Assembly (NCBI GenBank): GCA_021234535.1
Contig: CM037843.1
Span: forward strand, 19,499,911-19,563,910
Reading direction: 5' to 3'
DNA length: 64,000 nucleotides
Source of the DNA: Stichopus chloronotus
Lineage: Eukaryota > Echinodermata > Holothuroidea > Aspidochirotida > Stichopodidae
Below the pieces are notes generated by a model that did no database searches, was not told the DNA's origin, and worked only from the letters and a program-made list of their open reading frames with translations. Below, piece after piece: positions 1-14,629 of this stretch. Every line of letters begins with the position of its first letter. Within the stretch, counting starts at the first letter, position 1. Made by a program: the position numbers and the translations under genes.

Positions 1-3000
1 ATTGTAATGTTCTAATGATTCAGCGAGGCAGGATGTCTATGTTCTGATATTTACAATTTATATCGGTGGCTGAGAGCCCATTAACCACATTTGACTCCCT
101 TACTCTCATCCACCCCTCTTCGCAAAAAAAAGTAGGGCAAACAACCCCCCCCCCCTCCCAGTCACGCCGCCACTGCCAACAGGGAAGACCACCACCCACC
201 GGTTACCACGTAATAAGATCTCCACCATGCTACAATTCACCAGAGAGCTTTATACCAAAGAGGAGATATTCTCCAAGGTAATTTCAAAATAGAACTCGGA
301 TGATAGCAAGAACTACTGTACCGCGGAATGTAACATGCTTTCTATTACGATATAGGCCAACCATAATTCTGCATAATTGTGGATATAGTTTGTCGGATAT
401 GTCAGAGCAACAATTGCAGACTGAAAAACTAAAATCACTATAATCATAAAAAAAATGAAACATGAACTCATCACCATCAGCAACAGAACAAGTATAAAAA
501 TGACAATTTGCTATGATATTCTCTTGTGATTATAAAACTAGGGCACATTTTAGGTGTAACAAAATTGATGTTGCTGACTAAATATAAGATAAGGAAGCAA
601 AGACTGAACCGATACCCCACAAAATCGACTGCCACGCCTGTATATATATATCATTTAGGTTTCTTAAAATTGTACCTTCTTGATTACGTTATATATTCCT
701 TGATTTTCTTTTTGTCTTCATTTTATTTTTTTCTGCTGATTCTTTCGTCGTCTTTGTATTTGTTTTCTTTTTTATGTGGCTTGTATATTCAGCTGATAAA
801 CATTTCAAGCATATACAAAAGATAAATATAACCCAAATAATAAGAGAAGTATGTAGAGTACAATGAAAAAAAAAGAGAAATAGCTTGAGGTATTATTCAC
901 TTTGCTTCCTCTACACAACAAAGGTGTTTTCCCTAATGTCTGTCGTATAAACCCTTATTCTTCTTTTCGGCCCTTATTTTTGTACCACAGAGTGTTATTT
1001 AAGAAAGTCTCTTCAATGGCCCTTTTTGACATGCAAATGCTAATTTCCCTAGATACCACTGCGAGAGGTCCAGTTTAATTTGCTTACAGAAGCTTGTTTC
1101 GTAACTCCACCGATGCAGAGTTTGATATTACAATTATGGAACCGAGTGGTGTTAACGGCGATGTAACCTACGAGTCAAAAATTTAGCAGGCACAATAAGA
1201 CATAATTTACACAAGTAGGAAAGCACAGTATTGCAAAACAAATGGGATTAGAGTAACAGGTTAGAGTCTCACATAGCAAAGTAATTACACAGGTTTCGTT
1301 GAGAAGTATGGTATTTAAAATGGAGGGTAAGGGGCGATCTAATATAACAATTGTTACAAACAATAGTGTCAGCGATGCTATGGTCATAGGGTGTAATCCT
1401 CCATGAAGAGCTAAACATTTACACTTTAAAACTTAAAAACAGACAAAAAAAGATACTTTCTCGGCAGTTTTGTTCGTGAGGTTGTATTTTTTTAGAAGAC
1501 GCCAATGAGAGTGATTTATACATGCAGACCACCGTTTCAACGAGAATTTAAAACATTACGAAAATATAAGAAAATATGGCACACAAAATATGCACTAGTG
1601 ATGCCATATAGTTGAGACTGCTATCTTTTGTTTTTGATTGCATTCTGTCTGTTTTACGTTCTGTGTAAACGTTTTGCAATCACTACAACAAAGCTCATAG
1701 ACAGGGAGCAAGATACGCCCCGATTTATAACATGGATTGTGCTTTAAAGCTTTATTTTGTAAACCGAATTATTTATGAAAAGAAAAAAAAAACTTTATTA
1801 AAAGATACCAGTTTGTGTGCTCTGTTTCTCCTCCATAGTGGTTTAGCGATCTTTAATAACGATAGGATTTTGACAAAAATTTGAAAAAAATTCTGCATGC
1901 AGATATTATTTTTCAAGATGTTTGAGATCATTACGATTTTTGCCATGTATCGAATGGTAACATATCCTTTTAAGTGATCTATTTTGTCCTATATATAGAA
2001 AAGTTCATAAAAGCTATGAAAGTATAAAAAAAACCTTCGTAATTTGACTGATTTCGTGAAACTGTGTAACATGAGTTCATCTTTGTAAGAACTTAGATCA
2101 ATCTTAATTTTACGTCATGAAAAACACAATAACCTAAAAATAAATAGAGTTTCAGGAAGCAAATAATCTGCCCTAATTGTGCAATCTCTTTTTCCTCGTG
2201 AGATATATATATATGTATGTAATTATTAATTCGCATAGAAGATGGACATTAATCTTTCACATAATTATCGAGTTATATCATAAGCTAAGCAAAAGTTATT
2301 TACATATTTTATCGCTTAAGCCCTAAATCACCTACAAATTACTATCTCAGTCTTTCTCTATTCTTTCTTGTTTTACAATCAGCGCGTGCATTAAAATAAA
2401 TCATATTTTATGCACAAAATGAGAGAAAAACAGCCACTGAAGAAACTAAGGGGTTAAATATGATAAAAGTTCACAAAGAGGTAATGATAATCTAGTTCCG
2501 ACAATAGGTTAAATCTAAAATACGCGTATGTAAAATTGGCTCAAATGAGGGCAAAACGAAAATGAGAAAAAAAAAGTAGACAAGGTGAAGTTAGGAATAA
2601 CGTGAAGGTTGAAAGGAGGACAGGTAGCTATGACATGCATTTTATATTTTACATCTTTCGGTTTTCTTGAGATGCTTCGACAAGGGTATAAGCATGTCTC
2701 CGTAGCATATTTGTCGTGAAAAATGACCTATGAATGGCGAACTTTGCCCCAGCAGGTACTTGAGATAGCAGCAAATAACCAAAGGTATAAGTATACATTT
2801 ACAGTGATAAAAATACTGCTGCTATAATTATTTGTGTGTGTGTATGCGTGTGTGTGAAGCAGAATGTTTCTTACAATAAGTTTTTAACTCACAATAGATA
2901 ACTAAGAATAATGTTTGTGATTTCGAGGGTCTCTTACACTGTCGGTCATTTTAATATTTTTCTTCTTTAGCTAAATATACATCTCTCTGACGACGCTTTG

Positions 3001-4599
3001 GAGGAATTCTTATTCAATTTATTTATTTATGTATTGGCTACTTCAAATCATACCAGTAAGTTAATTTACTTTAAAAACTAATAACTGTCTGTTTTAAATT
3101 TACATCCAATAACCACTGCTTATATATTCAAGTCCCTGTGAGAGTTCTGTGGTCACGTTTTTCCATGCGTGCTTGTCTCAAAGCACAAAAATATTTGTAA
3201 TTTCTTCTTCATAGTCGAAAGTGTTTTTACGATTATGAGAACTCTTGACTACAATAAATGTCCCGTTCTTGACCATTGAAGTTCATCTACCCACGATGAA
3301 GAAACTACACTCAGCATCTTTTTAAGTCTTCCATCTTATTAATAGTTTTGTTTGCTCAAGTTTTGTCGAGATTGTAAAACCAAACTCGTGACATTCCCTC
3401 ATCTCAGTGTCCTTTATCGTTCTCCATCCGACGTGTGAATGTAACTGCAGATACTATGACAACATTTCCTGATATTTAAGTATCGCCACTCCATATTCGC
3501 TGAGAGACCCTTCAAACGCTCTTTCATTTCCTCCACTGTGAGTAGCTGATATTGTCAATGGCAGTGTCACTCAGAGAGACATTTAAGACCGACGATGTAC
3601 CGAAGTTTGATATGAAATTATGTCTTTTTTTTCAATTTCTCCCTTTTGTTTTTGTACTCTTGCTGCCACATAAACGATTGAGTGTCTTTTATCGCTTCTT
3701 GGTACACTGGTAGACTTGAGTGAAGGCTGTGAGGAACAACAAACGTTAGAATAGTGCGTCTTTTAAGCCACGAAAAAGTGTCTCTCTTAAATTCTCTTTG
3801 ACTTGGAATCGTAATTGCTTTGGTTGTTTAGGTTTTTTGTGTAACAATTGTGTACATTTGTGTAACAATTGTTTGCAATTGTAAAATAATCGATAAATTA
3901 ATCAGCGTCAGGATCAAAACAATTACACTGTCTGTTTTGTATAAACTTAGCGGTTCGATCGTCCATGTACTCGGACTAGAACGCGGAGCTTCCGTAGACG
4001 ACGGGAACTTTATGACGCGTCCTCTCCCGCACATGCACTCACATATTTTCATGTTATGTTCGTTCAAATGCTGCACGTTTTACTTCATGGTTAACATATC
4101 TTGTGAAACAATGCACAAATCTTTGCACAAAAAAAATGAACTGTTTCCATGTATTGACTGAAAAGGACTAATTAACATCGTGTTCTAGTTTTCTTTTTCT
4201 TTCTTTTGACTTAAAATTGTTAATACTGTAGGCCTTCGAAACGACTCTGCGGGCGTTTCAGATATCAGTGGCTTACATCTGGCAAGACTAAAGTAGGATC
4301 ACCCATCTTTTTCACGCTAGTGCTTGTTAAGTGTTTATAATTCTAAACGCTTCTAATAAAAGAAAACAAAGTCACAGTATGACGCCGGAATTACATCACG
4401 TTTCAAAACCTCCTACCAATTATGACGTCAAAAAAAAAAAACAATCGATGAACAACATTTTCAGGAGAATGATATGACAGTTTTCAAGTTTTCGTGTCTG
4501 TAGGCCTAAATTCAGAAGACTAGAAACTAAAGGATCACAAGCAAGAGAAAGGCTGCTATAAAGAATTCGTATCCTCTTGCAGGACGAGAACTGATATAA

Positions 4600-4801
4600 C
4601 ACATAGTCGACTGCTACGATTATTACATCATTTTGAGAAATTGCGCATGCGTCACGTCGACTAACCTTCGTTCACTAGCCAAATCTAAGACGACAAAACC
4701 ACGGTTTACGCATTCTCGATTTGGCGAGTGAACGAGGGTAGACGAAGTGACGCATGCGCAAAGGCTGAAGTGACGTTATAATCGCAGCAGTGGACTATGT
4801 G
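4600..4801. mobile_element. Foldback / MITE-like element, 202 bp with arms of about 85 bp
   Basis: The left arm (4600-4685) and the right arm (4718-4801) are imperfect inverted repeats over nearly their whole length. Both start with a CACATAGTC-type end and both contain GCGCATGCGTCA and TTCACT(A/C)GCCAAATC. About 32 bp of unique spacer separates the arms. There is no open frame inside, as expected of a non-autonomous element moved by a transposase supplied elsewhere. A clear target-site duplication was not identified, so the superfamily is unknown. Confidence 0.75.
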
Positions 4802-7800
4802 AACGTACAAATCAAATGCTCCCGATTATTTCATAGGGACTTCAGTATATCCCTCAGAAATGTCAGATAAAACACTGAAACTAGTCACGACCATGTGAAA
4901 TGAAAGAAATAACGCATTCTTCATTCTCAAGTTGTGGAGGTTCACCTTAAAGAAATGCAACTGTTAACATCATTAAGACTGGTTCATTTTATCCTAATTA
5001 ATTTGAATTAATTAAAGCAACATACATTTTGAATTGACCGGCATACGAGTTTCAATAAAAAAAAAACGTGATAAAAGTATGTTTTGGTGTAACCTAAGGC
5101 AATACTTAGCGTGTTTCTGTTTTGGAGTAAATTTAAAGTTCATTTTGTCTAGACTATATATATATGGTCACGTATTTTCAGTAAGAATACTGTTTGGAGC
5201 ATTAATTGTTAGTACTGACTTCTTATTTATGTAGTTACTTAGAGAATTTACAGTAACTATATGTGAACTGGAGTTACTTTAAGTTGCTGATTTCTTACAC
5301 AACTTTCATACCACAGAGGGGGGTTTTTATAGAACGGAGTAATGGATCTTCAATTATGTTTTTAGGTGATCCTAAAGGTAGTTGATTGACCAAACAAAAG
5401 AAAGGAAATTTGTGCCATTTTGATGTTCTTGCTCGATCCCTTGAAAAGTGCTTGTACGTTTCGAAAGTTCCAGATCAATTTTAAGGACCTTCTGGAGGAT
5501 GGAAGCTCCTGGAATCGAGACTCATGTATGCATACATTATTAACAGCTTGACGTCATAAACACATATGTGAGATTTAACATCAAACCTGAAATTTCTATC
5601 GATCTGGAAATCTGTTCTATAAATTTAAAAGGACCCGGAGCAGTCTTTTAGTGACATTTCAATAAGAGAAATTAACGGAGAACAGCAGAGTTGAGCGGCA
5701 ATTCTTAGAATGTTACGTAGAAATTCCTTTTCTCAATCCTTGTACGATACTTCATCCATGAGTAGATTTTAGAGAGCTTTTTTGTCGGCGCGGGGGGGTC
5801 TATGTTAAGTCCTGCACAGATTCAAAATTATATATACTCGAAAGAGTGTGTTGGTGGTTTTATTTTAAATTTTCATGGCTTCACTCATTTGAATAGTGAG
5901 GTACTAAAAAAAAAAATATTTAGATCTCAATTTCGCTATTATTATTAATAAAAGCTTGATGTTGTGAATAACTTGTTAACATAATTACGTTATTTGCCCT
6001 TTTAATGCAAATCGGATCGATTGTTTCTAGTCAAAATTTAACTTGTTAGCGACTTGACTTGCCCAAGTCTTTTTAGAACGTAATTGGAAGCTGGTATGCA
6101 GTGACTATGCCATAGCCATTGGTGAAAAGATGTGAATTCATGGGGCCTCGTCATTTGGCAATGTACTATACTTATAGCGTTGGTTAGCTAATGTATCAGC
6201 GCTAGCGGGAGAGAAATAAAAGACAACATTGCTCTCTTTTGCAATCCTCATTATCTGTACATTTAATATTTGATGAAATCGTTCTCAAGGAGTTAAACAC
6301 GGTGATCAAATCACCAGCTTCTTTCATTTTACGAAATTTTATCAAAGAGAGTGGAACGATGAACAATGAATTTAACTTTGTTTAATTGGCAGATTATTTA
6401 TACAAATGACCTTGGCGATAATGCTATATGTTTGGAAAATATTGTGGTACCTTGAAACGCTGCCAACTTGCTTTTCTTCCCGCTTTCCCCACAAACACCA
6501 CACACACACATACATTTGTGGGAGTGCTTGGTGACAGTTTTGGACTCATGTTCTGTTCAAAAATTCCAGGAGAGATACAGAAAACGCCACACCTCACCAG
6601 GGCCGTCAAATCTTTGTATAACCCCTTTTAGTGCACGATAGCTATTGTCAGTTATATTCACAATGAAATTCTTCTAAAGAGTTTCTCCCTCTCTCTTTGT
6701 TATTGTAATTATCTTTTTTTATCATTTTATTAGACGCTATTAAGTGACCTGAGAGCTGTTAGTGACGCTTGTATCTTGTAGTCTCATTCTTGTACTTCCA
6801 TCTCGGGGAAAACAGCAGAGATGAAAAACAAACATAAGGAAGAGAGAGAAAGACAAGATGGAAGCGTGAGTGTACAGGGTCAAATTACGGTCAATTGTAT
6901 ATGAAGCGAAACATTGCCTATTGAAAGTCCATTTTATCAAACATTTTAAAGAGCTCACACCTTATTATCTTCGAGGGTTTATATATAGTTCTGCAAATCA
7001 AGGGAGACCTTTTTTTTTCTTTTTCTTCTTTTCTTTCCTGCCTCTCTCGAGATTGGTATAGAAGGAGAAAATTTCATTAAACCGTACAAAATTATTTCAC
7101 ACTTTGAAGCAAAGGTATACCCTCAGTTTTAATTACAGCAAGCAAAGTTTCTTGGTTTGTCTTGACACCTTTATTTCACGGTCACCAGCGGCATAGCATA
7201 TACCTTCCGGTTACCATACTGATCCTACGATCAATCACAGTCGCTAACACATTTCTTACTTCTTGGTAAACAAGTTGCTTTTACTTTCGTAAAAAATGAC
7301 TTTTTGGACTTGAATAGTTTGAGAAATCAAGACTGTTCTCTCGCAAGAGTTGACTCTTGTTACGTTATACATTTGTAAACATCCATATCTAAAGACAAAC
7401 AAGTCAAATGAATGCCTCGTGAATATTCATGATCTACAATTTATTTGCCAATGTCCGTTTTCGTTGCCACACATGAAAATGGAATGCGGATTCCAGCAAA
7501 ATCTGCAGAAGTATCGTATGATATATCCTTTTTTTATCTGTGCAAATATACTATGGCGCATCTTGTAAAAATGATCGGTTCGAAATTAAAAAGGAGTCAT
7601 TTCCCCGTGGTTCGTTCTCAAGTGGATTCCAGATATTGTTAGTTAGCATTTAAGTTCGACATTACTGTTTTCTTTTCTTTTTTTTGTCAAGGTAAGCATC
7701 TCCATGACAACCATACATTGTAGGTAGTAATGACGTGAGCAAACATGGCTACCTTGGTGACGAGTCAGGAAAAACCACAAAATGCACACACACATACACA

Positions 7801-8599
7801 AATTGAATTCTAGGTCCTGCAAAACTGACGATAGAGTGCTCAATGGTAGACCAGAGCTTATATAACATACGGTAACATAAATAAATGAAATCAGAAGTTT
7901 TGACTCATACTGTGAAGTACTACTGGTTAGTTTCGTACAGCACACCAGGTTCTGCACTCTTCAGGTGATATGACAGTTCTGATTGATTCATACAAAGTTA
8001 AACAAGCAGGCAATCCACGGAGTTTGCAAATCTCATCCGGCGTTTTGCATACCCATTCTCCCGAAGTACGCTGAGCAGTATATGTCATCAGTGATTCAGA
8101 TTTGATTGCTCGTTGTGGACAGAAGTGCTGAATATTCAAGTCACTTGATAATGCAGTACTGAAATACACCGCGTAAGTATGGAACGGCACAAATACCTGC
8201 ATGAGCGTACACATATATGTGCCTAGCTATCGAGCGTGCGTCAAAAGTATTTCCAGAAAACGCGTGAGCGTCAGAGTGTTATATCCACACGCCCCGTCAC
8301 TGTGGATCCTTTGCATTGAGAGCCGTGAAAAGCGCGTTGATTTATGCGTGGCCCAATATTTTCTTCACAGTGCGTAATTGTGCAGTAGGTCTATATATTT
8401 TCACATTGTAAACATATACTGAGTGAAGGTACTATCAACGCACCGAAAATGGCATGGCTACCAGACGTAAACATTCAGCTAAGCACTGGTTGTATAGGTT
8501 GAAATACCTTGCCACATTCATGGAAAGGCAAATGTGTAAAAGTTGACACCATGTGCTACTACCACCTAACATTGCATTATGCGTTACAGTAATCATGAT

Positions 8600-9020
8600 G
8601 TTTTACCTTGACCTGTGGCGTCATCAGTCCGACGGACACTACATCTCACACCGAGTCACCCACCCACCAAGTTTGAAGTTCATCCGACTTATCGTCTAGA
8701 AAAAAGATCTTTACACACTTTTAGAACATTCTTTGCCGATTGTTACCTTTAATTACGTGACCTTTGACCTGGTGACGTCATCGATATTCCCCCAAAAATC
8801 TCGTGTTGTTTACTTCCTTTATATGGTATTTTTATAACTCTAGTATATTCACACATTGAGATAATGCAAAAAATGTGTTTTTTGTTTTCATGACCTTTGA
8901 CCTATGACGTCATCGCTCGGGCGGACACTACACCTTGCACCCGAGCACCTTCTCACCAAAGGTGAGGTTCATGCGACTTACCGTCTGGGAGAAGATCGTG
9001 ACACAAGTTCGGTTGTACAC
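8600..9020. repeat. Diverged tandem repeat with TGACCTTTGACCT and TGACGTCA motifs
   Basis: Three related segments begin near 8607, 8758 and 8891. The second and third each carry a perfect DR1-type direct repeat, TGACCTTTGACCT (8758-8770 and 8891-8903). Each is followed within one or two bases by the palindrome TGACGTCA (8773-8780 and 8905-8912). The first segment has a degraded version. The first and third also share a downstream block containing GACGGACACTACA-type and TTCATSCGACTTA-type sequence. This looks like part of a dispersed repeat family. Regulatory activity is only a possibility suggested by the motifs. Confidence 0.6.
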
Positions 9021-12000
9021 ACATACTCACACACATATCCACCCCTACTCACCCCCAACCCTAGGTACAATATCTCCCCCCTGCACACTACGTATAGCGA
9101 TGAGCTAATAGAGCAGGAAACATTGTGCATATTTAGATGGAATTAGTAGACAACGCGCGACCCTGCGTAACAAGGGAAACATTGTAAGATATGCGCCCTT
9201 CAAATGCGTTGCTAAGTTTCTCAGCAAAAAACTTTCTTGCATGTCCACTAGTTCGTTACGCTTATTTAGGGTAGCTGAGTCAAAACTTGCAATCATCTAA
9301 ATTTTTATTCATGTTGGTGTAAGCGTTTTGTGTTTTTACATGTTTGAGTCACATACAATTGCAGCTGTAAGTCCAAACGAAAGTATCGTCGTCATTATTT
9401 TGACAGAGAAAATGACTAACATTAGCGATATCGTAAATTTTTATCGCTTAAGTCATTAACACACGACCTTCTTTCACATAAATTTTATTGTTGATATACT
9501 AACAGATATAAATGGACGTCGTGTTCAACCAAAGCGTAACAGACGAACCTAGTTTAGTATGAAATGTTATTTCTCATGTCATAATTTCTAGACCAAGTTA
9601 ATTGCAACTGGTTACTTTTTACATTCGATGTTTCTGGATACGAAAATCTTCCGGATCGGAGTATGAATACTCTTCACAAAAGAAAAAGCATTTCCTCCCC
9701 TCACAAAGCATTACTTCACAGCCTTGTCTATTTTTGTCGAATATTAGAAATTCTTCCACTAATTTTTATGTAATATATTTCTATGCTTCCGTGCATACGT
9801 GCTTGCGCTCCTCATTATCAGCTACACTAGCCTACATGTAAACGCCCTTGGTACACTTAAATCGCTATAGCGTGATTCCAATCAGGCACTTTTCGTCGAG
9901 GTTGCTGTCATTTTTAAAGACAGTAACGATTTTAATGTATTGTGAAGAGAAAAAAGGAAAAGAAAGAGAGAAAAGGAAGAAAAATGACTACTGTACTTTG
10001 TTGCCATGGCAATCGACACGAAATTGGTTCTGACAGCAGTAAACTATATATAACGAGTATTAGTAGTGTATTCTCGCTTTCATTATTACTTCTTTTTTTT
10101 CATTTCTTTGTCACTTTCTCCATGATGAATGGTAGATTTCTTACACAGCTATCAGTTTTGAAGAGCAATCAAAGTGATTGGCATTAAAAACTAAATGTTT
10201 GTACACTTGCCGGTGTACAATACAAGCTTAACGTCAAAATGAAACAAACGAAAAAAGAAAGGAAGAAAAAACGTAACGAAAAGCCTTGATCGTTTATCAA
10301 TGGATGAGATTGTCTGATGTATGATACAACATTCCTCATTGCTTGTTATGGCATATTCCGTACGTTCCGATGTAAGGAACGTAGCAAATATCCCGCATAT
10401 AAAAGGTTAATTCCCTCCACACTAACCAAAGGTACTAAGAGATGTTAAAATTTACACGGAAGCATTGATGATATAGATAACACTTAACAGCTGAAATGTG
10501 TCTGTAGTTGGCTAAGATTTGCGTTGCTGAGTTAGGCTGTATTATAATGTTTACACTCTCTTCAGTGTCTTTCCCTAACTCGTTGATATACGGTTTTGTA
10601 GAATTATGAAAACCAGCGTAACTACATCATGTTATCAACTATTGTGTTTGTAATCTCCTTGTGGAGGCTAGCCATCGTTCGTCTACTTTGTAAACGCAGT
10701 GTTAACTTCCCCGAGCACCAGAATTTAATTTAGTTGTAATTTACTTGGCCACTTAGGGCGAGCTCTCGTAAGTCTGAATTGTGACGAAAATTTCTTTTTA
10801 AGTCTCATAATATAGAACAAAGCAACACGCTCAAGGCCACCATCGAGTAGGATATTTTTCGGAAGTACCTATGGTAATTAACGAAAACGTTGGACAACAG
10901 AAAGAAAAACTTAAAGAAACACAAACTTGTTTCATAACAGATTTTTTTGTAACTTATATGTTAAGTATATATACAATACAATATATAAATATATATATAT
11001 AAATATATAGTCACTATACTCTGTTAGTCATCCGCTACAAAATCTTGGCCCAAATCTCCCACATACATCTTCCTTTGCAAAAGTTGTCAAGTTAACCACC
11101 TCTTCGACAGTTTTGCCATATTGTCTTTATTTTTTGTCATTAAATAATCATAGCTTAATTTATAGATAATTAGAAATTTCAGTATCGGAGGTATGTACGG
11201 ATATAATATTTGTACATCTGTACCAGTATATTATTCGTACTTCCCTGACGTATAGCCCACAGAACTTTTGTAAGTATGCAAGAAGGCGGTTTTTTTCTTA
11301 TTTTTAAGATGCGTTGGCAATAAATCCTCGGTGACAATCGCTTCTAACGCCATCAAGCAAACAGGATGCGTGCTTGGTCAATGGCGCGTGACATAATTTC
11401 AGTGGCAGATGCAAATAAGACAGGGTTTAATATTCATTGTTTTCTGCTTCTCGTGATGCATGCATGAGGTTGTAAAGGAAAAGGCACGGACATGTTGTGC
11501 AGTTCAGTATACGTATCACTGAACGTGAAATTGATCAGAACGCTCTTCTGAACAGACTACTATTTTAAATGTTTCCAAAATGTTGGAAGCGACTTTTCAA
11601 CTTTACTTTTACGCTTGCAAAGTCTGTCGATCAATTACTGTTTCAAGTGTAGGCTTGTCGTCTGGAATAGTAAATGAATTGGAATAGTCGGCTGGAAATA
11701 AACATTAGAAAGGAGGTGGAAAGCAATAAGAAAAAAAAAACAGAAAAGACAATCAAAAATTAAAAGTTGCGATAACATATACATTTGTGCAATCGTTGGT
11801 TAACAGTCCATAAATATTTCAAATGTATCAATGGATTTAAAATTCAAAACGATTCAAATTTTCATGAAATATTCCGTCTCTTCAAAAACATTCCCTCGGT
11901 CTTCCTCGGGGTTCTTTCCTTGAAGAGCATTTGTGACGCCATCGTAAATTTATCCACAATGAAATATTATTCACACTACAGCAAGCAAAAGGTTACATTT

Positions 12001-14398
12001 AAAGAAAAACACAAATTTATACACACATCGGACAATTGTGAACATTGTTTTTATCTCACTTGTTACAAGGTCTATACATTTTCCGAGCTGTTACCGCAGT
12101 CTCTAAAGTAAATAGACATATTAAAAATCTCACGGAGAGATAATGGTTGTTTTCGATAATGAAAGTGGTTTCACAAGTTTTTAGGTAAAAATAGAGTAAA
12201 AAACCCGTTTTGTTCATAGTAGGTAATTTTCTGTTTTTGCAAAAGCATAAAGCACTCTTTTCTCAGCCTTGTGTGATGGTTTCAACAGCAACAGGAACAA
12301 GAAATTTATGTTGAACCTTTTCACGAAGATGGATGCTACCGCCCCTTTTCTCGTGACTTGCACAGCATATATCTCTACCTGACAACATCAGAAATTCAAG
12401 ATTGCTAGAGTAAACTGAATAACAAAAGGTTGGGTGGCATTCGAACATTTCTTTCCTTTTTTATTATTCTTGCAAACGAGAACTATCAGAGTGTAGTATA
12501 CGAATTTAAATCGAAGCATTGCCCTTTATACAAGTTCAATAATATAGGGCAGTACAGAGCAAGGCGATGTAGTGCTTTGAATGCATAGCTAGGCAGTGGC
12601 GTTTGCCTATACGTAAAGCTCCGCTGCAGTGAAGAGCACTATACACTGAACTGATTTTAAGTTTCACTGCATTTTAATTTATAATGACCTCACAGGATCC
12701 ATAGACCTAAATGCATTTTCACAAAATGTCAAGTGGGGATGTCAATATGGGGATGAATAAAAATAACAGCAATGAAGTAACGCATTTTTTTTAGAGATGA
12801 CCATAGTAGCGGTTAAGCTCACTGAAAACAGTGCCATGCTCCAATAGGGTTTGCTTTACTCTCGCTTGATACAAATACCTCCCCCTTTCAAAAATCCTGA
12901 TATTCTTCATGATGTAAGCCATCATTCCTCTACCTTATATTCAGAATTGCATGTTTTACAAAGTTGAACATGTTTCCTCCGTCTGATGATAGTTAGTTTA
13001 TCTGTCAAAATTTCTCTCTGAATCCTTCATTTAGACCATCTTGTAAATGACGCGTGGCCGTTGGCGGGTGTCAAACAGACCGATTGCGCGCAGTGGTGAT
13101 CGTGATAATCAAACGTGCCAATCCTCATCTACTGTGGACTAACATGCGAAATGACAGCCCGCCCTCAGTTCATTGACGATGTCCTCATAAGTGTCTACAT
13201 CGTAAAACGGCCATTTTAAAAGTTCCACGTACTTTTCAAGAGATACCCAGCGGAAATATATCTTCATTACTTCCTTGACTTCTCTCTATGTAAAAGAAGT
13301 CGAAAGTGACATTTCATCCTATCTCATTTGCTCTTCTTCCTCCTTACGTTAAAGTAGCATCTCGTTTTGTCATTACTCATCAAGAATCCTACAAATAACC
13401 TATCGTTTCCCTGTATAAATACTTTTCTCGTAACTATGACGTAGGAGCAGTATTACGGTTTGCCACAGAAGCAGTTCGAGAGATAGGCTGCACATACCCG
13501 TATGTAACCAGCACAGGAGAGGCAATAGACACATTAACATCACAAACTTTCACCGTAACTTCGAGTTAAGTGGATTTTAAAGAAACAGACTAACGCATTG
13601 TCATGGTTTGTTTTCAGCTATTCCAGATCCCAATCCTTGAAAATTTCTTTGCACTGTAACGAAAGACTTGAGGAGATGTGGCCTGTGTTCGTTTCGTCGA
13701 TAACTATTATCAAGGAAGAAAAAAAAATCCTTTGAAATAGTACAGTCGTGTTGGGTTGTGATTTTTTTTTTTCGAACACCGGTAAAGGGACACTTGTTGG
13801 TTTGAACCGAAACCATAGCCAAGCATAGTTACATATTGAGTATACAAAAATATTGATATCATACAGGTTAAGAATTTGTGACACTTTTGTCTGTTTTTTT
13901 TTTCTCTCTCTTTCTTTAGGCTCATAACAATTCCTGTTTGCACAATGGCGCCACTTAGAATTTTAGAGACATGTCAGTGTATCACTAAACTGAAAAAGAT
14001 AGGTGATCATCTCCAATGGATGATTCTGCACTGGCTTTTTCTTTGCCCCGTGCCTCGATTGAAAAACAGTGTTGCATGAAAGTAAAGAACAAACTGTCAA
14101 AAAGTAACCATCTGACATAAAATTAGGAAGGGTGTGTGTAACAACTATTGCCCACCTCCGCATAATGTATGTCCTTTCACTTTTTTTTTCTTTTTGACAT
14201 GTGTGTATATACACCAAAAGACATTATATAGAGAAATGCATTTGCGGTAACGATAATGTTACTGTCTGGTGTACTTCCTTTCACTGATTTGTCCTTCAAA
14301 CCAATTTCGATGTCCCAACGACTTTGAGTACATGAAAACTTACTTCAAGCTGTTTTACGATCAATAAACTCTACTGTACTGTTCCATTTCGTCAACAG

Positions 14399-14629
14399 AC
14401 AGCAATTTCTGCCTTTCTAACGCCCGTGTTCTGGATTATCCAATCGTGTACAGTAGTGATGGCTTTTGTAAGATGTCTGGTTTTAGGAGAGCTGACGTCA
14501 TACACAGGAGCAGCACGTTCAACTTCATGTTCGGAGAACTCACAGATAAAGACACAATCAGGAGGGTCGAAGAAGCCTTGGACAAACAGACTTCGGAGCA
14601 GTTCGAGATCCTCATATACAAGAAAAACA
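14399..14629 (+). CDS. eag/KCNH1-KCNH5-like: EAG-type potassium channel, exon encoding the first part of the PAS domain
   Basis: This exon encodes most of the N-terminal PAS (eag) domain of an ether-a-go-go potassium channel, which in this family docks against the cyclic-nucleotide-binding homology domain and slows channel closing. The translation contains LDYPIVYSSDGFCKMSGF, followed by the family signature FGELTDKDTI and FEILIYKKN, and aligns without gaps to known EAG proteins. The acceptor CAACAG precedes 14399 and the donor GTAAGT follows at 14630. The exon starts after one base of a codon and ends with one base of the next. That base joins the exon at 47224 to give K-V-P-M-W, matching the conserved TPVW position. 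The short exon expected before it, with the start codon and PAS cap, is not visible in the window. Confidence 0.95.

Larger units (their letters stand above)
1..14398. other. Sequence upstream of the first visible EAG exon (probable intron 1 or 5' region)
   Basis: No convincing coding exon was seen here on either strand. The open frames are short, AT-rich and lack recognisable motifs. In other EAG genes a short first exon encodes the start codon and the PAS cap, a conserved stretch beginning near GGRRGLVAPQNTF. I looked for a matching stretch and found none, so that exon is probably upstream of the window, although a divergent copy could be missed. The region does hold a foldback element (4600-4801), a repeat with DR1 and CRE-like motifs (about 8600-9020) and scattered simple repeats such as the TA-rich stretch near 10960-11010. 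Confidence 0.55.

Noticed and set aside
11785..12111. 108-codon open frame on the + strand
   Set aside because: Low-complexity, AT-rich translation, a non-ATG start, no motif and no exon borders.
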